A DNA stretch of 22,543 nucleotides from Fimadaptatus sp050946055 (GTDB taxonomy: Bacteria; Bacillota; Clostridia; Christensenellales; Aristaeellaceae): contig JBMNUB010000047.1 of assembly GCA_050946055.1 (NCBI GenBank), positions 1 through 22,543 on the forward strand, given 5' to 3'. The notes beneath the pieces are model-generated. The model had not been told where the DNA came from. It ran no database searches and saw only the letters and a program-made list of their open reading frames with translations. Both the position numbers and the translations under genes were made by a program. Positions 6,919 to 13,825 of this stretch are shown piece by piece. Position 1 is the stretch's first letter. Each line of letters opens with the position of its first letter.

Positions 6919-7854
6919 TCAGTCCTCGTCATCGTATTCGTCGCCGCGCGCCAGACGGCTCATCAGCCTGTTGTCCAGCTCGCGCGCCGCGTTGTAGCCC
7001 TGCTGCTTGAGGCGGAAGTTGCGCGCTGCCACTTCCAGCACTATAGCTACGTTCCTGCCCGGACGTATGGGCAGCTCCAGCAGCGGCACCTTTACGTCCA
7101 TTATCTCGGTAAACTCCTCTGTAAGCCCCAGCCTGTCGTATTCCTTGTCCTTTTTCCACAATTCAAGGTTTACCACCATGTCTATGGACTTGGAGTGTAT
7201 TACCGAACCTATGCCATACATGGCCGATATGTCGATTATGCCTATGCCGCGTATCTCCATGAAGTGACGCACGACCTCGGGCGATTCGCCTATCAGCCTG
7301 TTGTCAGATACGCGCTTTATGTCCACGACGTCGTCGGCCACCAACCGATGGCCGCGCTTTACCAGCTCCAGCGCCGCCTCGCTCTTGCCCACGCCGCTGT
7401 CGCCGGTTATCATTATGCCCACGCCGTATACGTCAACCAGCACGCCATGGCGCGTTATGCGCGGCGCAAGGCGGTTGTTCAGATAGTTGGTCAGGTTCAG
7501 CACAAACCTGCTGGTGGGCAAAGGAGACGAGAACACCCATATGCCGCGCTCCTGTGCCAGCCGCGCCAGCTCTACAGGGCAGCGCAGGCTGCGGCAGATT
7601 ATCACGCACGGCAGGTCGTAAGACATGAACTTCTTGAGCCGCTCATAGCGCACCTTGGGGTCGAGCTGATCGAGGTAGGTCATCTCCACCTTACCCAGCA
7701 CCTGTGGCCGCTCGCTGGGGAAGTAGTCCCAGAACCCGGCCAGCTGAAGGCCGGGGCGGTTTATGTCGCTGTACTCTATGTTGAGCCTGGAGCGCGGTCC
7801 AGCGTGTATCTGCTCAAGATCTAGGCTCTTTTGAAAGTCTTCCGCATGCACCAT
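6919..7854 (-). CDS. hprK: HPr kinase/phosphorylase
   Basis: This 311-residue protein is the bifunctional HPr kinase/phosphorylase, which phosphorylates Ser46 of HPr and so controls CcpA-mediated carbon catabolite repression and PTS uptake. An N-terminal domain (about 1-130) precedes the kinase domain. Seen motifs: HGVLVDVYGVG from His136, Walker A GDSGVGKS at 151-158, and the family signature EIRGIGIIDI at 200-209. RPGRN at 264-268 and an acidic C-terminus are typical. The ATG at 7854 is preferred: it aligns with the Bacillus N-terminus and has GAGGTG just upstream; a GTG at 7863 overlapping the HAD stop is the alternative. It sits 5 bases after the HAD gene, so translation is probably coupled. 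Confidence 0.97.
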   Translation of the reverse strand: MVHAEDFQKSLDLEQIHAGPRSRLNIEYSDINRPGLQLAGFWDYFPSERPQVLGKVEMTYLDQLDPKVRYERLKKFMSYDLPCVIICRSLRCPVELARLAQERGIWVFSSPLPTSRFVLNLTNYLNNRLAPRITRHGVLVDVYGVGIMITGDSGVGKSEAALELVKRGHRLVADDVVDIKRVSDNRLIGESPEVVRHFMEIRGIGIIDISAMYGIGSVIHSKSIDMVVNLELWKKDKEYDRLGLTEEFTEIMDVKVPLLELPIRPGRNVAIVLEVAARNFRLKQQGYNAARELDNRLMSRLARGDEYDDED

Positions 7855-7859
7855 GCCGC

Positions 7860-8660
7860 TCACCTCGCTCCCGTCATGCGCTCTATCAGCTGGGCTATGC
7901 CCTCTTCGTCATTGGAAGGGCATATCACATCGCCGTGAACGCGCACGGCCTCGCGCGCATTGGCGACCACCACGCCCAGACCCGCGCGCTGTATCATGCC
8001 CAGATCGTTAAGGCCGTCGCCGCAGGCCATGACCTCGCTTGCAGCTATGCCCAGCTGCGCGCACAGCCTATCCAGCGCCGCGCCCTTGTTGGCCTCGGGG
8101 TGGGTCATCTCTATGTACATGGGCTTGGATATGGCGACTTCCAGCCTGCCCGCAAAGCGCTCCTTGAGCACGGGCAGTAGCTCGCGCGTGCGCTCGGGCG
8201 TGTTTATCGTTATGATTTTGGGCATGGGCGCGCTCACACACTCGCTCGCAGGCCTGCCCAGCGCCTTGCCCTTGACTCCGGCTACGCGCGCATAGTACTC
8301 GCTGAACTCGCATTCCTTATCGAAGAAATAGCCCTGCTCGTCATAGGACTGTACGTACAGCCCCATGCGCTCGCATTCGCAAAGCGCCTCGCGCGCCAGC
8401 TCCTCGTCTATAAACGTGCGGCTCAGGGGCTGACCGCTCACGGTGTCCACTATCATGGCACCGTTGAGCGTTATCGCGGGCGCGGTCACGCCCAGCTGCT
8501 CCACATAGCGGCGCATCGCCGAATACATGCGCCCCGATGCCAGCGCTATCGTAACTCCGCGCTCGCGCAGCGTCTCAAGCGCGCGCACCGTGCGCTCGCC
8601 TATCGTCTGGTCATCGCGCAGCAGCGAATCGTCAAGATCGGATATAAACAGCTTTATAGG
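7860..8660 (-). CDS. Cof-type HAD-IIB hydrolase (sugar phosphatase-like)
   Basis: This 266-residue protein belongs to the Cof/YidA type of HAD phosphatases, which dephosphorylate sugar phosphates and similar metabolites in the cytoplasm. Motif I is DLDDS (nucleophile Asp9, acid/base Asp11), motif II is ASGR with Ser43, motif III uses Lys192 (NKG), and motif IV is GDGLND at 214-219. The C2 cap domain lies between motifs II and III. The start is taken as GTG at 8660 because GGAGG ends 6 bases before it; an upstream ATG would overlap that ribosome site, and longer readings have no support. First gene of the HAD-hprK-ROK unit, with a promoter at 8707-8735. The exact substrate cannot be read from sequence. 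Confidence 0.92.
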   Translation of the reverse strand, partial: PIKLFISDLDDSLLRDDQTIGERTVRALETLRERGVTIALASGRMYSAMRRYVEQLGVTAPAITLNGAMIVDTVSGQPLSRTFIDEELAREALCECERMGLYVQSYDEQGYFFDKECEFSEYYARVAGVKGKALGRPASECVSAPMPKIITINTPERTRELLPVLKERFAGRLEVAISKPMYIEMTHPEANKGAALDRLCAQLGIAASEVMACGDGLNDLGMIQRAGLGVVVANAREAVRVHGDVICPSNDEEGIAQLIERMTGAR

Positions 8661-8706
8661 CACATGGCACCTCCGCATTTGCAGTCTGCAATTTATTTCC
8701 CAATCG

Positions 8707-8735
8707 ATTATAATACAATTTCGCGCGCATTTAAA
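8707..8735 (-). promoter_or_regulatory. Promoter of the HAD-hprK-ROK operon
   Basis: Reading on the minus strand, -35 TTTAAA (8735-8730) and a perfect -10 TATAAT (8712-8707) are spaced by 17 bp. The predicted start near 8700 gives a short leader before the GTG at 8660. Confidence 0.7.
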
Positions 8736-8764
8736 GTACCCTCGTGAAAAAAATTGTGATCTAT

Positions 8765-8797
8765 GCGCATTTTGCATACTTTAATGCATAAATGCGC
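8765..8797. promoter_or_regulatory. Inverted repeat in the divergent promoter region
   Basis: GCGCATTTTGCAT (8765-8777) is nearly perfectly repeated inverted in ATGCATAAATGCGC (8784-8797), with one bulged base. It lies about 30 bases upstream of the -35 box of the HAD operon and about 115 bases before the acetyltransferase promoter. There is no T run, so an operator or activator site is more likely than a terminator. Confidence 0.45.
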
Positions 8798-8913
8798 CGC
8801 TCAACTTTGCGCATTTGACCTATATGCGCGATTTGGCAATGCCGGGCGCGCCTGTTTCGCCGCCGTGCATGCGGGCTTTTGAGCGCAGCCTTAACACAAA
8901 TATGCGTTTGCGC

Positions 8914-8942
8914 TTGTAATCGACCGCCGCCTGTGATAAAAT
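8914..8942 (+). promoter_or_regulatory. Promoter of the acetyltransferase gene
   Basis: -35 TTGTAA (8914-8919) and -10 TAAAAT (8937-8942) are spaced by 17 bp. The leader contains a GGGCGG/CCGCCC hairpin (8963-8980) that ends just before the ribosome site. Confidence 0.6.
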
Positions 8943-8995
8943 CGCTGTAAGGCAAAAAAACAGGGCGGCCTGACCCGCCCGTGAAAGAGGTACGC

Positions 8996-9640
8996 ATGAC
9001 TTCCGAAGAAAAGAAGATATTTGACGGCGTGCTTTTCAAGCCCGGCGATCCCGAACTGCGCCAGATAAAGCTGCGCTCGCACAACCTGTGCAGCAAGTAC
9101 AACCGCACCTTCGAGGACGAGACCGAGTATCGCGCCCAGCTGCTCAGTCAGATAGTGGGGCGCATGGGCAAGAACGTGTTCATGCAGGGGCCGATATTCT
9201 TCCATTACGGCACGCACACCACGATAGGCGACAACTTCTTTGGCAACTACAACCTGACCATACAGGATGACGGCCCGGTGACGATAGGCAACAACGTGAA
9301 CTTTGGCCCCAACGTGACCATAGTCACGCCCATGCACCCGCTGATAGCCGAGGAGCGCAACTGCATGCTGGACGCCGAGGGCAATCCCTCGCGCTTCTGC
9401 TACGCGCTGCCGGTCAACATAGGCAACAACATCTGGTTCGGCGCAAACGTCACAGTATGCGGCGGCGTGACCATAGGCGACAACTGCGTCATAGGCGCGG
9501 GCAGCGTCGTGACCAAGGACATACCGGCGGGCAGCTTGGCTGCGGGCGTACCCTGCCGCGTGATACGCCCGATAACCGAGGCCGACAGCATGGTGCATAA
9601 GCCCGAGATACTGGGCGACAACAAGGTCATCGGCAAGTAA
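8996..9640 (+). CDS. Hexapeptide-repeat sugar O-acetyltransferase (LacA/Maa type)
   Basis: This 214-residue protein resembles maltose/galactoside O-acetyltransferases, which move an acetyl group from acetyl-CoA to a sugar hydroxyl. An N-terminal helical cap (about 1-55) is followed by left-handed beta-helix repeats with TIGDN, TIGNN, NIGNN and TIGDN turns. The catalytic histidine is expected in TPMHPL (His114). The C-terminal VVTKDIPAGSLAAGVPCRVIR block is the usual family ending. The ATG at 8996 follows AAAGAGG by 5 bases; the in-frame GTG at 8981 lies in the ribosome site region. It is transcribed alone, from a promoter at 8914-8942 to a terminator at 9700-9741. The true acceptor sugar is unknown; the physiological role of this family is often detoxification of excess sugars. 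Confidence 0.92.
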   Translation: MTSEEKKIFDGVLFKPGDPELRQIKLRSHNLCSKYNRTFEDETEYRAQLLSQIVGRMGKNVFMQGPIFFHYGTHTTIGDNFFGNYNLTIQDDGPVTIGNNVNFGPNVTIVTPMHPLIAEERNCMLDAEGNPSRFCYALPVNIGNNIWFGANVTVCGGVTIGDNCVIGAGSVVTKDIPAGSLAAGVPCRVIRPITEADSMVHKPEILGDNKVIGK

Positions 9641-9699
9641 TGCGCGCAGGCTGCAAGGTATAGACGCGCAGACTCGCATTCGTGTAGGGATATATATAT

Positions 9700-9741
9700 G
9701 GCTCTGCCACAGGGAAAGCAATCCTGCGGCAGAGCCTTTTT
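9700..9741 (+). terminator. Terminator of the acetyltransferase gene
   Basis: GGCTCTGCC (9700-9708) pairs perfectly with GGCAGAGCC (9728-9736), extended by CAGG/CCTG inside, and is followed by TTTTT. Confidence 0.92.
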
Positions 9742-9858
9742 ATGATATGAGACAGGCTTGCCATGGCAGGCGCTATGAGCCATTACCTTAACAAGCCCTT
9801 TGAAATACAATGAGCCATAATCGCGCATATGATTGGCGATTGCCGCTTATTGCATGCA

Positions 9859-10302
9859 TTACAGCTCCACGACGCGCAGCTTCATACTGCGTGCGCGCAG
9901 CGCGGCGCGCTGGGAATTGCCTGTATGAGGCGCGTATACTATCAGCATGCCCGCATGCTCAAGCAGCCAGGCATCGCGCCGCACCATGGCAAACTGCGGC
10001 GGTATGCGCGTGAACTCGTCGGGGAATAGTGTGTGCTGCCAGTCGGCGATCGTGGCTTGATCCTGTTTGGGCATGTGCGACATAACTACGCTCCAGTCCA
10101 TGTCAGACCGCGTGCTTGCCACCTCGCTCAGTGCGCGCGCCGCCATGACGCAGAACGCACCTCTATCACCCACGCGGAAGGTATGCGCTTCGCCGCTGTC
10201 GTATGCCTTGGCAATGGCGCGCACTATATCGGGGTATATGCATTCCGGCGCGTCGTGATGTCCCATCAGCGCACAGGTGTGCGCGCGTTCGGTACTAAAC
10301 AT
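9859..10302 (-). CDS. SLOG-like (DUF1273-related) protein
   Basis: This 147-residue protein looks like a diverged SLOG-superfamily member of a kind frequent in Clostridia. Seen motifs: CALMGHHDAPE at 10-20, in place of the usual TGHR; FRVGDRGAF at 42-50, matching the second glycine-rich strand-turn; RRDAWLLEHAGMLIVYAPH at 108-126; and HTGNSQRAA at 126-134 as the final ligand loop. The histidine replacing arginine in the first motif is a difference from the classic group. The ATG at 10302 follows AAAGGAG about 11 bases upstream, and a strong promoter lies at 10341-10369. It is divergent from the Xre regulator at 10445, so the two may be linked. Function is unknown; nucleotide-ligand binding is inferred from the fold. 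Confidence 0.72.
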   Translation of the reverse strand: MFSTERAHTCALMGHHDAPECIYPDIVRAIAKAYDSGEAHTFRVGDRGAFCVMAARALSEVASTRSDMDWSVVMSHMPKQDQATIADWQHTLFPDEFTRIPPQFAMVRRDAWLLEHAGMLIVYAPHTGNSQRAALRARSMKLRVVEL

Positions 10303-10340
10303 GCAACAAATGACTCCTTTATTTAATGTATGCTAGATAT

Positions 10341-10369
10341 ATCTTACAATATGAAGCCTTACATGTCAA
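10341..10369 (-). promoter_or_regulatory. Promoter of the divergent SLOG-like gene
   Basis: On the minus strand a perfect -35 TTGACA (10369-10364) and a -10 TAAGAT (10346-10341) are spaced by 17 bp, ahead of the ATG at 10302. Confidence 0.75.
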
Positions 10370-10384
10370 ATGCGTTCTTATAAA

Positions 10385-10415
10385 AGCGGATATAGCCAAT
10401 CAAAACCGCTATAAT
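10385..10415 (+). promoter_or_regulatory. -10 box with overlapping operator-like inverted repeat (Xre gene)
   Basis: A perfect TATAAT lies at 10410-10415; no good -35 box is seen. Two nested inverted repeats overlap it: AGCGG (10385-10389) with CCGCT (10406-10410), and TATAGC (10391-10396) with GCTATA (10408-10413). This arrangement would suit autoregulation by the Xre protein encoded 30 bases downstream. Confidence 0.5.
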
Positions 10416-10444
10416 ATGAGCAAGCGAGATTGTGAGGTGCAGCT

Positions 10445-10711
10445 ATGAAGGGCGAAGGTGTCGATTTCAAGAATAGGGATAGATTTGTAGAGCTTGGGAT
10501 AACGATATCTGCCTTACGCAAGCTGCGCGGAATGTCTCAGGAACAGTTGGCGGAAAAGGTTGGAATAAGCAGAGGATTTTTGTCTGTAATCGAAGCTCCA
10601 AACATGATACAGTCATTCTCGCTTGAGATACTTTTCAATATAGCCGATGCATTGGGCGTGCGCGCGGGCGATTTGCTGAATAACTCTATATTCACGGAGG
10701 AGTGGAAGTAG
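10445..10711 (+). CDS. Small Xre-family helix-turn-helix regulator
   Basis: This 88-residue protein is essentially a single lambda-repressor-like DNA-binding domain. Residues 19-76 fit the HTH_3 fold: ISALRKLRGMSQEQLAEKVG, the recognition helix ISRGFLSVIEA, then SLEILFNIADALGV. A short N-terminal tail and a C-terminal NNSIFTEEWK follow the usual build of single-domain Xre regulators. The ATG at 10445 has GAGGTG upstream. Base composition is clearly lower in GC than the neighbours, with more A/T-ending codons, which hints at recent transfer. It is divergent from the SLOG-like gene and convergent with the glycosidase gene. Self-regulation through the inverted repeats at 10385-10413 is an inference. 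Confidence 0.9.
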   Translation: MKGEGVDFKNRDRFVELGITISALRKLRGMSQEQLAEKVGISRGFLSVIEAPNMIQSFSLEILFNIADALGVRAGDLLNNSIFTEEWK

Positions 10712-10795
10712 GTGTTGGGCGTAGAGAGTGGCGCAGCTTAAACATGCGCAAGCCTGGCATACTGCCCCAAAAACAGCATATGTGCAATATAACAA

Positions 10796-10826
10796 GAGCG
10801 CCTGCCGGAATATTCAGCAGGCGCTC
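10796..10826 (-). terminator. Terminator between the Xre and glycosidase genes
   Basis: GAGCGCCTGC (10796-10805) and GCAGGCGCTC (10817-10826) form a perfect 10-bp stem between two convergent genes. On the minus strand it is followed by TTGTTATATT, a modest T-rich tract, so it best serves the glycosidase gene; it may also work on the plus strand. Confidence 0.75.
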
Positions 10827-10856
10827 CAGTCTTGCCATTAGGCGCAAATCATATCA

Positions 10857-12284
10857 TCAGTTGTACTTGGGCAGCCAGTCGCCGTGAGCCTCGATGAGGT
10901 CATCGCACATCGCAACGATGTCGTCGATGGACAGCTCGGCAGCGGTGTGCGGATCCATCATGGCCGCCTGATAGATGTAATCCTTCTTGCGGGTCATGAC
11001 GGCCTGTATGGTCAGCAGCTGCACGTTGATGTTGGTGCGGTTCATGGCCGCGCACTGCTCGGGCAGAGCGCCGACGTAGGTGGGGGTGATGCCGCTCTTG
11101 TCGGCTATGCAGGCCACCTCGACGCAAGCCTCGGAGGGCAGGTTGGTGATGATGCCGTTGTTTATCACGTTGCCGCCGAACACGAAGGGCTTGTTGGTCT
11201 CCATGGCCTCCATGATGTGGCTGGCGTACTCGCGGGAGCGCACATGGGTCAGGCCGTGGTCAGCCAGCAGCTCGTCGCGGCGCGCCGCCCAATCGGCGAT
11301 CTGGCGCACACAGCGGCGCGGATACTCGTCCAGCGGGATGTTGAAGCGGTCTATCAGCTCCGGGTACTTGCTCTTTATGAAATAGGGCATGTACTCGCTG
11401 TTGTGCTCGGAGGACTCGGTTATGTAGTAGCCGAAGCGGCGCATGACTTCCAGGCGCACCATGTCGCCGTGCAGGCCCTTCTCCTTGTACAGGTCGTAGT
11501 CCTTGCGCAGATGCTCAAGATAGCGCTCTTCGATTTCCTTGCCGCCGGTGAGCTGCTTTACGCGCTCCTCGAACGTGCCTATGTCCAGCTTGCCCTCGTT
11601 GTACAGCAGCGCGCGGCGCTTTATTTCGGGATAGAGGTCTACGCCGTCCTTGGAGCACTCCAGCAGCCATGCCTGATGGTTGATACCGGCTATCTTCCAC
11701 TGTATGCTCTCGTCGTAATCCATGCCCAGCTCGCCCAGCAGGTGCGGCACGCAGACCTGTACGCTGTGGCACAGACCCACGGTCTTTACGCCGGTGTAGC
11801 GCTGTATTACGCCGGTCAGCATGGCCATGGGGTTTACGTAGGTCAGGAACCATGCGTTGGGGCAGACTTCCTCCATGTCGTGAGCGAAGTCCAGCATCAC
11901 GGGCGCGGTGCGCAGCGTGCGGAATATGCCGCCGATGCCCAGCGTGTCGGCGATGGTCTGGCGCAGGCCGTACTTCTTGGGTATCTCGAAGTCGGTCACG
12001 GTGCAGGGCTCGTAGCCGCCGACCTGTATGGCGTTTACAACATAGTTGGCGCCGCGCAGAGCGTCCTTGCGGTTCTCAACGCCCAGATAGCTCTCTATCG
12101 TGGCCTTGGAGCCGTTGTTGCGGTTGATGGTGTCCAGCATCAGGCGGCTCTCCTTGAGGCGCTCGGCGTCTATGTCGTAGAGCGCTATCACGGAGTCCTC
12201 AAGAGCGGGGGTCATCATGCTGTCGCCCAGCACGTTCTTGGCGAACACGGTAGAACCGGCGCCCATGAATGTAATCTTGGCCAT
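10857..12284 (-). CDS. Glycoside hydrolase family 4 (alpha-galactosidase/alpha-glucosidase type)
   Basis: This 475-residue protein belongs to family GH4, whose members need NAD and a divalent metal and cleave glycosides by a redox-assisted elimination. The Rossmann motif is GAGST at 8-12. NPMA at 151-154, LCHSVQ at 171-176 (metal ligand Cys172) and GINHQAW at 200-206 (metal ligand His203) are intact. The sequence most resembles the MelA alpha-galactosidase branch, with a cysteine-type metal site that fits unphosphorylated or phosphorylated alpha-glycosides; the exact sugar is not certain. The ATG at 12284 follows GGAGGT by 8 bases; the TTG at 12290 is too close to it. No transporter gene adjoins it. 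A promoter is proposed at 12319-12347 and a terminator at 10796-10826. Confidence 0.92.
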   Translation of the reverse strand: MAKITFMGAGSTVFAKNVLGDSMMTPALEDSVIALYDIDAERLKESRLMLDTINRNNGSKATIESYLGVENRKDALRGANYVVNAIQVGGYEPCTVTDFEIPKKYGLRQTIADTLGIGGIFRTLRTAPVMLDFAHDMEEVCPNAWFLTYVNPMAMLTGVIQRYTGVKTVGLCHSVQVCVPHLLGELGMDYDESIQWKIAGINHQAWLLECSKDGVDLYPEIKRRALLYNEGKLDIGTFEERVKQLTGGKEIEERYLEHLRKDYDLYKEKGLHGDMVRLEVMRRFGYYITESSEHNSEYMPYFIKSKYPELIDRFNIPLDEYPRRCVRQIADWAARRDELLADHGLTHVRSREYASHIMEAMETNKPFVFGGNVINNGIITNLPSEACVEVACIADKSGITPTYVGALPEQCAAMNRTNINVQLLTIQAVMTRKKDYIYQAAMMDPHTAAELSIDDIVAMCDDLIEAHGDWLPKYN

Positions 12285-12318
12285 GTGCAACTACCTCCAG
12301 TGCAATATTCATACGTTC

Positions 12319-12355
12319 ATTTTACAATTTTTTGCGGCGATGCACAAGCGCCGCG
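12319..12355 (-). promoter_or_regulatory. Promoter of the GH4 gene with overlapping inverted repeat
   Basis: On the minus strand, -35 TTGTGC (12347-12342) and -10 TAAAAT (12324-12319) are spaced by 17 bp. GCGGCG (12335-12340) and CGCCGC (12350-12355) form a 6-bp inverted repeat that spans the -35 box and would suit a repressor site. Confidence 0.5.
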
Positions 12356-12622
12356 TGCGCTCTGTGAAGCCAATTTGCGCCGAATATTTACACTTTACTC
12401 TCATCAAACTGATTTTGCGCGACAATAGTATAAATAGCGGAACGTGTGCGTAAACAAAGCGGCGCTCTCAAATCAATTTTTACGCGCATATCGCAAGGGC
12501 ATATGGCGGCATATGTGCGCCCGTGCAGCTCCTGAGCAGGGCGGGCATGCGCAGGGACGGAGCCTAAAAGCATGTTGAGCGCAGATCGCATACAGATTCA
12601 ATCCAGCGCCACATTTGAGCCA

Positions 12623-12650
12623 TTGACAGGCGCGCAGAGCATGATATAAT
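12623..12650 (+). promoter_or_regulatory. Consensus promoter of the small membrane protein gene
   Basis: A perfect -35 TTGACA (12623-12628) and perfect -10 TATAAT (12645-12650) are spaced by 16 bp, with a TG one base before the -10 (extended -10). The leader to the ATG at 12680 is about 24 bases. Confidence 0.88.
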
Positions 12651-12679
12651 TATAGCTATGGAATTTACGGAGGGATAGT

Positions 12680-13114
12680 ATGCAGCTTAGCAATGCAAAA
12701 AAGCGCCATTGGTCGCTGTGGGCCAGCGCGATATCGGGAACGCTGCTGGCGCTCATGATAGTGGGCGTGTTTCTGTACTCGATAAACGAGTATCTGAACG
12801 GCGAGATGAACGTCATGGCGGAGATACTCGCCGAAGACCCGACCGCGACGGCGGATGCCGTATGGAACGAGATGATACGCGGCACGCTTATGATATCCTC
12901 GCCCATGCTGATAGGCATCGTGCTTAACTGGGTGGGCCTTATAACGCGCAACAGGCCGATGGTGCTGGTGGCGGGCATATTCTACTGCCTGATAGCGATA
13001 TTCGATCTGATGTTTTTGCTGTATGGCCTGATACCGGCGGTGCTGGCATTCTATGCGTTCTACCGCATGGGCAAGCCCGTAACGCCCACGCTGCGCCCGC
13101 CGCGGCTGTACTAA
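12680..13114 (+). CDS. Small multi-pass membrane protein (DUF4064-like)
   Basis: This 144-residue protein has three to four membrane spans: about residues 13-34, 69-90 and a long hydrophobic run 94-128 that probably holds two helices. A loop of about 35 residues, acidic and polar (NEYLNGEMNVMAEILAEDP region), follows the first span and would be outside the membrane. The build resembles DUF4064-type proteins, but the match is by overall pattern only and the function is unknown. The ATG at 12680 has GGAGGG (12669-12674) upstream, behind a near-ideal promoter, so it may be well expressed. It is divergent from the GH4 gene and is closed by a terminator at 13179-13226. Confidence 0.78.
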   Translation: MQLSNAKKRHWSLWASAISGTLLALMIVGVFLYSINEYLNGEMNVMAEILAEDPTATADAVWNEMIRGTLMISSPMLIGIVLNWVGLITRNRPMVLVAGIFYCLIAIFDLMFLLYGLIPAVLAFYAFYRMGKPVTPTLRPPRLY

Positions 13115-13178
13115 GGCGTTCGCGCGCGGCGGTATAGGGTGCGGACACGGGCCGCGCGTACCAATGCGGATAAGACAA

Positions 13179-13226
13179 GGCTCTGCTTTCGACCGGGTGG
13201 CCGGAAGCAGAGCCTTTGATAGTTTT
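13179..13226 (+). terminator. Terminator of the small membrane protein gene
   Basis: GGCTCTGCTT (13179-13188) pairs perfectly with AAGCAGAGCC (13205-13214) and is followed by TTTGATAGTTTT. Confidence 0.85.
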
Positions 13227-13242
13227 GGCAGTATGGATAGGA

Positions 13243-13496
13243 CAGTTTGTCAAAAAATTCTTTTTGACAAGCGTGGACGTGGAAGAACTTCCCCCGCCAC
13301 TGCCACCCCTACTCAGTTTCCACTGAAATCCTTAAGGTTTCCGGGCGTGGAAACTGCAATGTAGATATGCTGCTCTGGGAAATGGGATTTCCCGCCGCCA
13401 AAATATCTACGCGCCCACCGCACATGTCGCCTGGCGCTACCTAAGCCGGCGGGCTGCGAGGCCCGCCGAGCTATTCTGGGGTTTTTTGATAGGCTG
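13243..13496 (-). repeat. Structured intergenic repeat, copy B (inverted relative to copy A)
   Basis: Read on the minus strand this is the same element as 5459-5706, with substitutions and small indels but the same order of hairpins. Its end hairpin TTGTCAAAAA/TTTTTGACAA (13247-13270) is a perfect 10 bp, longer than in copy A. The hairpin nearest that end has changed on both arms (GGAAG/CTTCC instead of GGGAG/CTCCC). TAGGA occurs at 13238-13242 and at 13497-13501, directly flanking the element, and could be a 5-bp target duplication. The terminal inverted repeats begin with CAG as in copy A. Confidence 0.88.
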
Positions 13497-13712
13497 TAGG
13501 ATATTATGCGCATCATAAAATCCGCGCCGCGCCTAAGTCTTGCATCGCCAGAAGCGGTAGGGCTATGGGCGCATGTTGGCGGTCAAGCCACGGAGCAGCG
13601 CATGGTTTCCCTCGCAAGGTGACTGATGGGCGTCACGTGCCGCTATATGGGCAGCGCTGCATTCGTCCGGGGCAGTGTTAGTTTGTTCTTATGCGGCTAT
13701 ACTGTATTCGGG
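13497..13712. other. Gene-free stretch between two repeats
   Basis: These 216 bases between the structured repeat and the short clostridial repeat contain no open frame with a ribosome site and no clear RNA gene. No remnant of a recognisable gene was found. Confidence 0.5.
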
Positions 13713-13790
13713 GGAACCCCTCAGTCGCTCACGCGACAGCTCCCCTTTCAGGGGCGCTAGGGTGGTTTGCGCGACAGCTTGCGCTTTCGG
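13713..13790 (+). repeat. Fragment of a short palindromic repeat typical of gut Clostridia
   Basis: The core CCCCTCAGTCGC followed by GCGACAGCTCCCC and CAGGGG matches a palindromic repeat I recall from many gut Clostridia genomes. GTCGC (13724-13728) pairs with GCGAC (13733-13737), and AGCTCCCCT pairs almost fully with AGGGGCGCT around TTC (13738-13758 region). A second, partial GCGCGACAGCTTGCGC unit follows near 13770. It lies about 35 bases beyond the hemZ stop codon. The family identification is from memory. Confidence 0.6.
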
Positions 13791-13825
13791 GGAGATGTTG
13801 TGGAAGCCGAGGCGGGCCGCGCTGG

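Noticed and set aside
10884..12428. Long open frame (about 514 codons) on the plus strand across the GH4 gene
   Set aside because: It is antisense to a gene with intact GH4 motifs, has no ribosome site, and its low-complexity V/A/L/H/Y-rich product is typical of an antisense frame in GC-rich DNA. The same applies to open frames at 458-1462 (-), 5836-6840 (+), 6883-7824 (+), 8891-9721 (-) and 20483-21334 (-).
13497..13825. Remnants of hisS/aspS downstream of hemZ
   Set aside because: No aminoacyl-tRNA synthetase motif could be read in any frame of this stretch.
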